From: Achromobacter sp.
GTDB lineage: Bacteria > Pseudomonadota > Gammaproteobacteria > Burkholderiales > Burkholderiaceae_B
Direction of reading: 5' to 3'
DNA: 7,414 bases
Assembly: GCA_003454835.1 (NCBI GenBank)
Contig: DMTA01000309.1
Coordinates: forward strand, 1 to 7,414
Below are positions 1 to 5,751 of this stretch, one piece after another. Numbering within the stretch: position 1 is the first letter of the stretch; each line of letters opens with the position of its first letter. The notes beneath the pieces are model-generated. The model ran no database searches. It was not told the origin of the DNA and saw only the letters and a list, made by a program, of their open reading frames with translations. The translations under genes were made by a program, and so were the position numbers.

Positions 1-1167
1 TGCCGGGCCCGTCGCGGCGAACAGGTATCCCACGCACTGCGCCATGCCCGACAGGGCCGCCGCCTGTTGCGCGTGGCTGGCGCGCAGCCCGACAAACGCC
101 AGACCCAGGATGATGCCCCCGCCGGTGCCCAACCCCAGGAACGCGATCCACACCACAGCCCACGTTGGCGCCGCGATCAGGCCCGTGAACGCGACGAACG
201 ACGCGCCTGCCGCGCAGAACGCCGCCGCGCGCTGGTCCTTTAGCCGGCGCAGCAACGGCGCCAGAAACAGCGCGGGCGCCGCGGACGCCAGTTGCATGAA
301 GCCGTGCAGCGATCCGGCGCGCTCGGCGGAAAAGCCCGCGTCGTGCAGGATGGCCGGCAGCCAGCTCACCGCCACATGGAACACGAACGAATTGATGCCC
401 AGGTACGCCGTGACCTGCCAGGCCAGCGGCGAGCGCCACAGTCGCCCTCCGTGCGGCGCGTGCGCGGTGGTCGCGGCCGGCGGCGTATGGTTGGCAAGCT
501 GCGGCAGCCACAGCAAGAGGCTGAGCAGCGGCAGCGCCAGCATGCTCAGCGTCGAAAACCGCCAGCCGCCCAGTTGAAGATTGGACATCGGCAACTCGGC
601 CAGCGGAATCGCAATGGCTGACGCCAGCCCGGCCGCGAGGCCCATCGTCAGCACATACGCCGACGTCAGGCCCGCCAGACGTTGCGGGAAATCGCGCTTC
701 AAGAGGCTTGGCAGCAGTACGTTGCCAAGCGCAATGCCCGCGCCGACGATGGCCGTGCCCGCGTAAAGCCCCACGGCATCGCCCAGTACGCGGGTCCCGA
801 TCCCGCCGGCGATCAGCAGCAGCGCGGCGAACAGGGTGCGTTCCAGCCCGAAACGGCGCGCCAGTCCCGCGGCAAACAGCGACACCACCGCGAAGGCCAG
901 CAGCGGCAGCGTGATGAGCATCCCCGCCGCCGCCGATGACAGATTCAACTCGGCGCGGATCAGGCCGATGAGCGGCGGCACGCCGGTGAACGGCGCGCGC
1001 AGGGCCATGGCGATGAACAGGATGCCCAGAATCAGCAGCGCGGGGCGGCTGGGTATGGGGTGGCTGGATGAGGCGTGGCTCGACGTAGGTTGGCCGGGCG
1101 TAGGTTGTCCGGGCGCGGGATGGCCGGGTGTGCGGTGGCTTGGCATCGGGTGGCGGGAGGCTTGCAT
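1..1167 (-). CDS. CynX/NimT-type MFS transporter, partial (C-terminus beyond left edge)
   Basis: Inner-membrane major facilitator transporter, probably an exporter of a small organic compound. Reading leftward from ATG at 1167 gives 389 open codons with no stop before the window edge. After a hydrophilic N-terminus of about 42 residues comes TM1, followed by the motif ALRAPFTGVPPLIGLI that is typical of the CynX/YeaN (NimT) group. Regular hydrophobic helices follow up to about TM11 (GMAQCVGYLF), so only the last helix and tail should be missing. E. coli CynX and NimT are roughly 385-395 residues, so this protein is longer at its N-terminus: residues 3-42 are eight five-residue repeats of the type TPGQP/APGQP/SSSHP. 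No Shine-Dalgarno is obvious before 1167, but no other ATG, GTG or TTG lies in frame before an upstream stop. The divergent AraC-type gene at 1311 resembles the nimR/nimT layout. The family assignment is firm; the substrate (2-nitroimidazole-like, cyanate or other) is not known. Confidence 0.88.
   Translation of the reverse strand, partial: MQASRHPMPSHRTPGHPAPGQPTPGQPTSSHASSSHPIPSRPALLILGILFIAMALRAPFTGVPPLIGLIRAELNLSSAAAGMLITLPLLAFAVVSLFAAGLARRFGLERTLFAALLLIAGGIGTRVLGDAVGLYAGTAIVGAGIALGNVLLPSLLKRDFPQRLAGLTSAYVLTMGLAAGLASAIAIPLAELPMSNLQLGGWRFSTLSMLALPLLSLLLWLPQLANHTPPAATTAHAPHGGRLWRSPLAWQVTAYLGINSFVFHVAVSWLPAILHDAGFSAERAGSLHGFMQLASAAPALFLAPLLRRLKDQRAAAFCAAGASFVAFTGLIAAPTWAVVWIAFLGLGTGGGIILGLAFVGLRASHAQQAAALSGMAQCVGYLFAATGPA
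1058..1162 (-). repeat. Imperfect 15-bp tandem repeat, seven units, inside the transporter gene
   Basis: Seven consecutive 15-bp units can be laid out on the plus strand: 1058-1072, 1073-1087, 1088-1102, 1103-1117, 1118-1132, 1133-1147 and 1148-1162. The central units are closest (ggttggccgggcgta, ggttgtccgggcgcg, ggatggccgggtgtg); the outer ones are degenerate. Because 15 is a multiple of three the array stays in frame. It encodes a Pro/Gly/Ser/His-rich pentapeptide repeat, so gain or loss of a unit would change only the length of the transporter's cytoplasmic N-terminus. Confidence 0.8.
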
Positions 1168-1310
1168 GGAGTCAGCTTGGAAATTCTTCAGGCATGGAGG
1201 CCCTATTCGATCCCGCCAGCTTACGCATCGGCCGCTTTACCGAATTTCGAGATAATGACAAACTCTCTCGCAATCCGGCCAAAACGCGCCCTTCTGCCCG
1301 GCCGACGCCC
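1168..1310. promoter_or_regulatory. Divergent promoter/operator region between transporter and AraC-type regulator
   Basis: This 143-bp gap must hold both promoters. For the rightward regulator there is a -10-like GATAAT at 1251-1256 without a good -35. For the leftward transporter there is a TTGTCA at 1261-1256 with TAAAGC 16 bp further on (1239-1234). The two elements overlap, so the promoters would be back to back. A 5-bp inverted repeat, CGAGA (1248-1252) and TCTCG (1266-1270), brackets this overlap and is a candidate operator for the AraC-type protein. All of these are read by eye and none is strong. Confidence 0.35.
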
Positions 1311-2117
1311 ATGCGCACGCCCGATACGCCAACCGCTCCGTTCGATCCCGACAGCCCCACGCAATGGGCCTTCGCCATGCCCGTGCATGCGGCCGAGCGG
1401 GACAACGAATCGCCCACACACCAGCATCACATGGGCCAACTCGTCCTGGCGCTGCGCGGCGGGGTCACGTGCTCGGTGGCGCAGGGCCTGTGGATGGTGC
1501 CGCCGCAGTGCGCGGTCTGGATTCCCGGCGGCCTGCCGCACAGCAATCGCGTCACCGCCAATGGGCGCGTGTGCTTTCTGTTCGTGCCGACCGACGCATC
1601 GCGCCTGCCTACCGATTGCTGCACGCTATCGATCACCCCGCTGGTGCGCGAGCTGGTCGTACACCTGGCCCACCTGACCCCCGCCGAGGCCGCGGCCGAC
1701 GCCAACCGCAAGCTGGCCGACGTGCTGCTGGACCAGCTGTCGCACATGCCCGCCGAGCAGCTGCACCTGCCCATCTCCGGCCACCCGCGTCTGCGCGAAA
1801 TCGCGGACGCGCTAAACGCGGATCCCGCGGACCGCAGCACCGTCGCGCAGTGGGGCAAGCGTGTCGCGATGAGCGAACGCACGCTGGCGCGGCTGGTGCA
1901 GCAGGAAGTCGGCATGAGCTTCGGCCGCTGGCGCCAGCAATTGCACATCATCCTGGCCCTGCAGCGGCTGTCGGACGGCGTGTCGGTGCAACGCACGGCG
2001 GACGACCTGGGGTACGAATCGGTCAGCGCCTTCATCACGATGTTCAAGAAGACGCTGGGCAAGACGCCCGCGCGTTATTTCGCGGACAAGGCCGACGGGC
2101 AGGCTGCGGTGCGATAG
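1311..2117 (+). CDS. AraC-family transcriptional regulator with N-terminal cupin, NimR-like
   Basis: DNA-binding regulator of 268 residues, close to the 273 of E. coli NimR (YeaM). Residues about 35-80 form the cupin-type sensor: THQHHMGQLVLAL opens the barrel, and a second strand pair ends in VWIPGGLPHSN. The C-terminal AraC/XylS domain spans about 165-262. Its first helix-turn-helix is around MSERTLARLVQQEVGMSF, and the second carries VQRTADDLGYESVSAFITMF followed by the family signature KKTLGKTPARYF. The frame is open further upstream to 1128 (another ATG at 1194), but those residues do not look like family sequence and would cover the promoter region, so ATG 1311 is preferred; it lacks a clear Shine-Dalgarno. 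The diverging gene is a NimT/CynX-type transporter, so this protein most likely controls that transporter and perhaps itself. The inducer is unknown. Confidence 0.88.
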   Translation: MRTPDTPTAPFDPDSPTQWAFAMPVHAAERDNESPTHQHHMGQLVLALRGGVTCSVAQGLWMVPPQCAVWIPGGLPHSNRVTANGRVCFLFVPTDASRLPTDCCTLSITPLVRELVVHLAHLTPAEAAADANRKLADVLLDQLSHMPAEQLHLPISGHPRLREIADALNADPADRSTVAQWGKRVAMSERTLARLVQQEVGMSFGRWRQQLHIILALQRLSDGVSVQRTADDLGYESVSAFITMFKKTLGKTPARYFADKADGQAAVR

Positions 2118-2133
2118 GGATTGCCGCGGAGTT

Positions 2134-2157
2134 CGCCGTGGGGAGGTCGCCACGGCG
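2134..2157 (+). terminator. Possible hairpin terminator after the AraC-type gene
   Basis: CGCCGTGG (2134-2141) and CCACGGCG (2150-2157) form a perfect 8-bp stem with an 8-nt loop, 17 bases after the regulator's stop. No T tract follows, so it could be a weak or Rho-assisted terminator or just a 3' stabilising hairpin. A smaller GGCCG/CGGCC stem (2161-2177) follows it. Confidence 0.4.
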
Positions 2158-2180
2158 TTCGGCCGCGAGGATCGGCCCGG

Positions 2181-2220
2181 GGATCGTCTGATCGGAGGAT
2201 CGTCCGATCGGAGGATCGTC
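2181..2220. repeat. 8-bp tandem array with GATC every 8 bp
   Basis: Five units abut: ggatcgtc (2181-2188), tgatcgga (2189-2196), ggatcgtc (2197-2204), cgatcgga (2205-2212), ggatcgtc (2213-2220). Units alternate, so the array can also be read as a 16-bp repeat. GATC occurs at 2182, 2190, 2198, 2206 and 2214, with a sixth at 2170. The units are partly self-complementary and can fold into several short hairpins. The array ends 5 bp before the tam stop codon, in the gap between two convergent genes. Confidence 0.8.
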
Positions 2221-2225
2221 CGCCA

Positions 2226-2999
2226 CTACGCCTGCTTTGCGCTCGCCACGATGAACAGCCGTGGAAATGGCAGCAGCACGGTGCCGTCCGCCAGCGCCGG
2301 ATACGCCGCTTCGATCAGCGACTGATACCGCGCCAGAAAGCCCGCCTGCTCATCGCTGTCCAGCTTGTCCAGATACGGCCGCAGGGCCGTGCCCTTGAAC
2401 CATTCCACCACCGCCGCCGCGCCCGCCAGCGGATGGTGATAGGTCGTGCGCCACACATCCAGCGTGCCGCAATGCGGCTTGAGCAGTTCGTAGTACCACG
2501 CCGCGCTGTGCCGCGGCGGATGCTTGACGCCGCCGGTCTTGGCGGCCCAGGGCGCCTCGCCGGCCACCTGCCGGGCAAGACGGTGCGCGGGCTCTTCCAG
2601 GTTGTCCGGCGTCTGCACCGCCAAGCTGCCGCCCGGCGCCAGTCTGGCCACCAGCGCCGGGTACAGCGTGGCGTGGTCGGGCACCCACTGCAGCGCGGCA
2701 TTGGCCAGGATCACGTCGTACGCCTGCGGCGGATTCCAGCTGGCGATGTCGGCCAGCTCGAACGACAGCGCAGGCATGCGCTTGCGTGCGGCGTCAATCA
2801 TGTCCTGCGAACTGTCCATGCCTGAGATCTCCGCATCCGGGTAGCGGCTGGCCAGCACCTCGGTGGAATTGCCCGGCCCGCAGCCCAGGTCCACGGCGCG
2901 GCGGACGACCAGATTGGGCAGCGCCGCCACCAGGTCCCGCACCGGCCGCGTGCGTTCGTTTTCAAAGGCTGAATATTGCTTGGCGGACCAGGTGTTCAT
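2226..2999 (-). CDS. tam: Trans-aconitate 2-methyltransferase
   Basis: Cytoplasmic SAM-dependent methyltransferase of 257 residues (E. coli Tam is 252). It methylates trans-aconitate, a spontaneous by-product of cis-aconitate that inhibits aconitase, to its monomethyl ester. The protein follows Tam along its whole length: N-terminal MNTWSAKQYSAFENERTRP; SAM-binding motif I VDLGCGPGNST (about 36-46); the acidic residue of motif II in GMDSS (D62); ADIASW (about 83-88); ANAALQWVPDH; AVQTPDN; VWRTTYHHPL; and the C-terminal LPFPRLFIVA. The ATG at 2999 has a good Shine-Dalgarno (AAGGA) 6 bases upstream. Although it lies downstream of terC on the same strand, an intrinsic terminator and a separate promoter-like sequence lie between them, so it is probably its own transcription unit. 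No odd residue or truncation is seen. Confidence 0.93.
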   Translation of the reverse strand: MNTWSAKQYSAFENERTRPVRDLVAALPNLVVRRAVDLGCGPGNSTEVLASRYPDAEISGMDSSQDMIDAARKRMPALSFELADIASWNPPQAYDVILANAALQWVPDHATLYPALVARLAPGGSLAVQTPDNLEEPAHRLARQVAGEAPWAAKTGGVKHPPRHSAAWYYELLKPHCGTLDVWRTTYHHPLAGAAAVVEWFKGTALRPYLDKLDSDEQAGFLARYQSLIEAAYPALADGTVLLPFPRLFIVASAKQA

Positions 3000-3086
3000 G
3001 ATCGTTCCTTGTTTGGCGACCGGATGGTGAGACCCGGTGGTGCGACTCGGTAGCGCGTGTCGGAAATAGTGGTTCGTCAGCCGCCG

Positions 3087-3115
3087 ACTCTACGCCTGGC
3101 CCTTTGCAATGACAA
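3087..3115 (-). promoter_or_regulatory. Predicted sigma-70 promoter of tam
   Basis: Reading leftward, TTGTCA (3115-3110; five of six consensus bases) and TAGAGT (3092-3087; four of six) are separated by exactly 17 bp. Transcription would start near 3080, giving a leader of about 80 bases before the tam ATG. It lies just after the terC terminator, as expected for an independent tam unit. Confidence 0.5.
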
Positions 3116-3162
3116 ATCCACAAAACACCCGCCTGCCATATCCGGCGCATATGGCTTGCCAC

Positions 3163-3203
3163 AAAGAAAAACCCGCCCGCCGGTTTTGCCGGCGGGCGGG
3201 TTT
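3163..3203 (-). terminator. Strong intrinsic terminator of terC
   Basis: A perfect 15-bp stem (3169-3183 with 3189-3203) built on cccgcccgccgg has a 5-nt loop. On the minus strand it is followed by the T-rich run tttttctttg ending at 3163. It begins 19 bp after the terC stop codon, so terC transcripts should end here and not read into tam. Confidence 0.9.
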
Positions 3204-3222
3204 GTTGGGGCGGGAAGCCGGA

Positions 3223-4209
3223 TTACTGGGGCTTCAATTCATCCGTGCGGGTTTTCCACAACGAGAACAGCACACCGCCAAGGATCAGGCTGAAGGTCAC
3301 GCCCAGCGAGATCGCGGGAGGCACCTTGCCAATGAAGCCGACCAGGAAGATCTTCGTGCCGATGAACACCAGGACCAGGGCCAACGCGTACTTCAGGTAA
3401 TGGAAGCGGTGGATCATCGCCGCCAGAGCAAAGTACAGCGCACGCAGGCCCAGGATCGCGAAGATGTTGCTGGTATACACGATGAACGGGTCGGTCGTGA
3501 TGGCGAAGATCGCAGGCACCGAGTCCACGGCAAACACCAGGTCGACGAACTCGATCAGCACCAGAGCCAGCAGCAGCGGCGTCGCATAACGCACCTTCTT
3601 GGACGTCGCCGGATCGGTTTCGGTCACCATGAACGCGTTGCCGCGCAGGCCGTCCGTGACGCGCATGTGACGCTTCAGGAACTTCAGGATCGGGTTGGTC
3701 GCGATGTCGGGCGTCTGGTCCGCGATCATCCACATCTTGATGCCCGTAAACACCAGGAACGCGCCGAACAGATACAGCAGCCAGCCGAAGTTGCTCACCA
3801 GCGCGGCGCCCAGGCCGATCATCGTGGCGCGCAGCACGATCACGCCCAGGATGCCCCAGAACAGCACACGGTGCTGGTACTGGCGCGGGATCGCAAAGAA
3901 GCTGAAGATCAGCGCGATCACGAACACGTTGTCCATGGACAGCGATTTTTCAATCATGAAGCCCGTGTAATAGGCCATGCCGCTTTCGGCGCCCATGTTC
4001 CACCAGACCCAGCCGCCAAACAGCACGGCGGCGGTAATGTAGCCGGCGGAAAGCAGCAGGCTTTCACGCACGCCGATCTCGCGGTCTTCCTTGTGCAACA
4101 CGCCCAGGTCAAAAGCCAGCAGGCTGACGACGATGCTGATGAAGAGCAGCCAGCTCCAGGTTGGCGTGCCGAGAAAATCGGCGTTGAAGAAGGTGATCAA
4201 AGTGTCCAT
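3223..4209 (-). CDS. TerC/Alx-family integral membrane protein, probable Mn2+ exporter
   Basis: Inner-membrane protein of 328 residues (E. coli Alx has 321). TerC-family proteins are linked to Mn2+ efflux and to alkaline or tellurite stress. Two related halves are visible, each with the conserved acidic motif inside the membrane: FDLGVLHKE (D34) and TGFMIEKSLSMDNVFV (E87, D93) in the first, and IEFVDLVFAVDSVPAIFA (E220, D223, D229) in the second. Other family motifs are FGAFLVFTGIKM, DPFIVYTSNIFAILGLRALYF and LVFIGTKIFLV. About nine hydrophobic segments can be counted, and the central loop (about 160-205) is hydrophilic. The frame is open to another ATG at 4239, but ATG 4209 has a purine-rich GCGGGG upstream and family-like length, so it is preferred. 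A strong terminator follows, so it is probably monocistronic. The divergent NhaR-type regulator suggests control by that protein. The motif of a yybP-ykoY Mn riboswitch was looked for in the 108-bp leader and not found. Confidence 0.9.
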   Translation of the reverse strand: MDTLITFFNADFLGTPTWSWLLFISIVVSLLAFDLGVLHKEDREIGVRESLLLSAGYITAAVLFGGWVWWNMGAESGMAYYTGFMIEKSLSMDNVFVIALIFSFFAIPRQYQHRVLFWGILGVIVLRATMIGLGAALVSNFGWLLYLFGAFLVFTGIKMWMIADQTPDIATNPILKFLKRHMRVTDGLRGNAFMVTETDPATSKKVRYATPLLLALVLIEFVDLVFAVDSVPAIFAITTDPFIVYTSNIFAILGLRALYFALAAMIHRFHYLKYALALVLVFIGTKIFLVGFIGKVPPAISLGVTFSLILGGVLFSLWKTRTDELKPQ

Positions 4210-4317
4210 GATTGCCCCGCTTGATTTGAAGGTGCCCATGATCCGGCTCTGTCGGGGATGGAGAAATCAGCCTGAAAGTGAGTTAAGGTTCGAAAAAACC
4301 GAAGTGAGCCGACACCC
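4210..4317. promoter_or_regulatory. Divergent control region between terC and nhaR-type gene
   Basis: This 108-bp gap must carry both promoters and the presumed LysR-type binding site. Visible elements are a 7-bp direct repeat AAGTGAG at 4276-4282 and 4302-4308, spaced 26 bp (about 2.5 helical turns). Between the copies is a small dyad, GGTT and AACC, flanking CGAAAA (4287-4300). The AT-rich block at 4283-4298 is the most promoter-like stretch, but I cannot assign convincing -35/-10 pairs in either direction. Confidence 0.45.
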
Positions 4318-5211
4318 ATGCTGAACTACCGCCACCTTTACTACTTCTGGATGGTCGCCAAGGAGGGCGGGTTTTCCCGCGCCGCCGAGCGCCTGGACAT
4401 GGCCATCCAGACCATCAGCGCGCAGGTCCGCGAACTGGAAAAAAACCTGGGCCATCAGCTGCTCAAGCCGGCCGGCCGCGGCGTAACGCTGACCGATGCG
4501 GGCGAGGCCGCCTTCGCCCGCGCCGAAGAAATCTTCCAGATCGGGCAGGTTCTGCCGCAAGAGGTGCGCGCCGCCGCCACCAAGCCCGTCGTGCGCCTGT
4601 CCGTGGGCCTGTCCGACGGCATTTCCAAGCTGGCGGCACACGCCTTGCTGGGGCCTGTGCTGCACACGCCTGATCTGCATCTGACCTGTCATGAAGGGGA
4701 AGTCGAAGAACTGCTGGGCGAGCTGGCGCGGCATCACCTGGACCTCGTGCTGGCCGGCCAGGGCGCACCCGCCAACCCCAACCTGCGGCTCACCAGCGAC
4801 CGCCTGGTGTCGTCGCCAGTGGACTGGTACGGCCCAGCCAAGCTGGTGCGCAAGTCGGACACGCTGGATTTTCCGGGCTGTCTGGAACGCCTGCCGGTGC
4901 TGCTGCCCACTGGCCACTCGGTGCTGCGCCAGACGCTGGACCGCTGGTTCGCCGAACAGGGCGTCTACCCGAACGTGGTCGGCGAGTTCGAGGACAGCGC
5001 GCTCATGTCGGTATTCGCGGCGCGCGGCCTGGGCGTGTTTCCGCTCAGCCGGCTGGGCGGGGACGATGTCGCGCTGCTGCGCGGCCTGCGGCCGCTGGCG
5101 CGCTGCGATGACGTGCACGAGGAAATCCACGCCATCCGCAACCGCCGCGGCCAGCACCATCCCCTGGTCCGGCAGATACTCGCGCAGGCGAAAGCTTCGG
5201 TTTTATCTTAA
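4318..5211 (+). CDS. nhaR: LysR-family regulator of the NhaR type
   Basis: DNA-binding regulator of 297 residues (E. coli NhaR has 301). The N-terminus MLNYRHLYYFWMVAKEGG is close to NhaR's NYNHLYYFWHVYKEGS. The winged helix-turn-helix covers about 3-62, with FSRAAERLDMAIQTISAQVR as recognition region. The C-terminal effector domain (about 90-290) also follows NhaR: VGLSDGISKLAAHALL, ELARHHLDLVLAGQG, LPTGHSVLRQTLDRWF, VGEFEDSALMSVFAARGLGVF and EEIHAIRNRRGQHHPLV. In E. coli NhaR activates nhaA in response to Na+ and pH. Here no Na+/H+ antiporter is in the window and the divergent neighbour is terC, so a terC-directed or stress-coupling role is inferred. The ATG at 4318 is the only good start at the family N-terminus; a Shine-Dalgarno is weak (GTGAG about 9 bases upstream). 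The symbol reflects family resemblance, not proven orthology. Confidence 0.88.
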   Translation: MLNYRHLYYFWMVAKEGGFSRAAERLDMAIQTISAQVRELEKNLGHQLLKPAGRGVTLTDAGEAAFARAEEIFQIGQVLPQEVRAAATKPVVRLSVGLSDGISKLAAHALLGPVLHTPDLHLTCHEGEVEELLGELARHHLDLVLAGQGAPANPNLRLTSDRLVSSPVDWYGPAKLVRKSDTLDFPGCLERLPVLLPTGHSVLRQTLDRWFAEQGVYPNVVGEFEDSALMSVFAARGLGVFPLSRLGGDDVALLRGLRPLARCDDVHEEIHAIRNRRGQHHPLVRQILAQAKASVLS

Positions 5212-5297
5212 TGTTTGTCACATCCACTCTGGTTTTTCAGAAATAGAATCCCCGGTATCGTGGCCGTTCTTTTTGAGTCATCGGAGTACCAAATCAC

Positions 5298-5696
5298 ATG
5301 AAGAAAATCATCTGGCTCGTTTTTGCCGTTCTCGCGGCGCTCTGGACCGGGCTGGTGGCGCTGACCCTGCAACTGACCGACTGGGTGCTGGCCACCATCG
5401 CCACGGCGCAGGTGCCTGGCACCGCAATCGACACGTCGCAGTGGGTGGCGCCGGCCTGGGCGGCGCCGTGGGTTGACCCCGCATGGCTGGAATCGCTGCA
5501 AGGGGGCCTGGTCTGGGCCGCGCAGGGGCTGAACCAGGTCCTGCCCTTTGCCGGCAGCCTGGGTTCGCTGATCACCGTGCTGGGCTGGATCTGCTGGGGC
5601 TTCATCATGGCGGGCCTGCTGGTGCTTGCGCTGATCCTGCACTGGCTGGCCGGCAAGCGCGAGCAGCAGACGGCCCCGGGCCGTCAAGTGGTGTAA
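5298..5696 (+). CDS. Tryptophan-rich small membrane protein of unknown function
   Basis: A 132-residue protein I cannot assign to a named family. It has a short positive start (MKK), a hydrophobic segment at about 4-26 that could be a membrane anchor or uncleaved signal, a polar/aromatic loop, a second membrane segment at about 88-118, and a basic, polar tail (KREQQ) suggesting a cytoplasmic C-terminus. Eleven of 132 residues are Trp. The loop at 49-63 repeats a Trp-Pro pattern: WVAPAW, AAPW, VDPAW. The start ATG has GGAG 11 bases upstream, slightly far but usable. The 86-bp gap before it contains TAGAAT (5244-5249), a possible -10, without a good -35. The next gene starts 52 bp downstream on the same strand. 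Codon use matches the neighbours. A regular coding pattern and plausible topology support a real gene; the function is unknown. Confidence 0.78.
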   Translation: MKKIIWLVFAVLAALWTGLVALTLQLTDWVLATIATAQVPGTAIDTSQWVAPAWAAPWVDPAWLESLQGGLVWAAQGLNQVLPFAGSLGSLITVLGWICWGFIMAGLLVLALILHWLAGKREQQTAPGRQVV

Positions 5697-5720
5697 AAAG
5701 GGGCAGGCAACGCGCCCCCC

Positions 5721-5751
5721 GGCACGCTGCCCTCAACCGGAGCGTGCCGTG
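5721..5751 (+). promoter_or_regulatory. Hairpin overlapping the ribosome-binding site of a GTG-start gene
   Basis: GGCACGCT (5721-5728) and AGCGTGCC (5741-5748) are perfect 8-bp complements with a 12-nt loop. The right arm ends at the base before the GTG start at 5749 and contains half of the Shine-Dalgarno GGAG (5739-5742), so folding would hide part of the initiation site. Upstream, GGGGC/GCCCC (5700-5718) can form a second small stem. Confidence 0.55.

Noticed and set aside
1128..1310. N-terminal extension of the AraC-type regulator
   Set aside because: The frame is open, but the residues are not family-like and would overlap the transporter start and the promoter region. ATG 1311 gives the expected length.
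2121..2825. Rightward open frame opposite tam
   Set aside because: Arg/Gln/His-rich shadow of tam, whose full-length family match is clear.
3109..4224. Long rightward open frame (371 codons) opposite terC
   Set aside because: Its product is a low-complexity mix of Gln, His, Arg and Asp, as expected opposite a GC-rich membrane gene. The minus strand carries an unmistakable TerC-family protein.
4210..4239. Ten-residue longer start for TerC (ATG at 4239)
   Set aside because: Its upstream sequence has no ribosome-binding site, and the added residues are not family-like.
4210..4317. yybP-ykoY manganese riboswitch upstream of terC
   Set aside because: The characteristic conserved stems and loops were not recognised in the short leader. 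A covariance-model scan would settle it.
4267..5160. Leftward open frame (297 codons) opposite the NhaR-type gene
   Set aside because: It has no recognisable domains and a Gln/Arg/Ala-rich composition. It is a shadow of the well-matched LysR-type gene.
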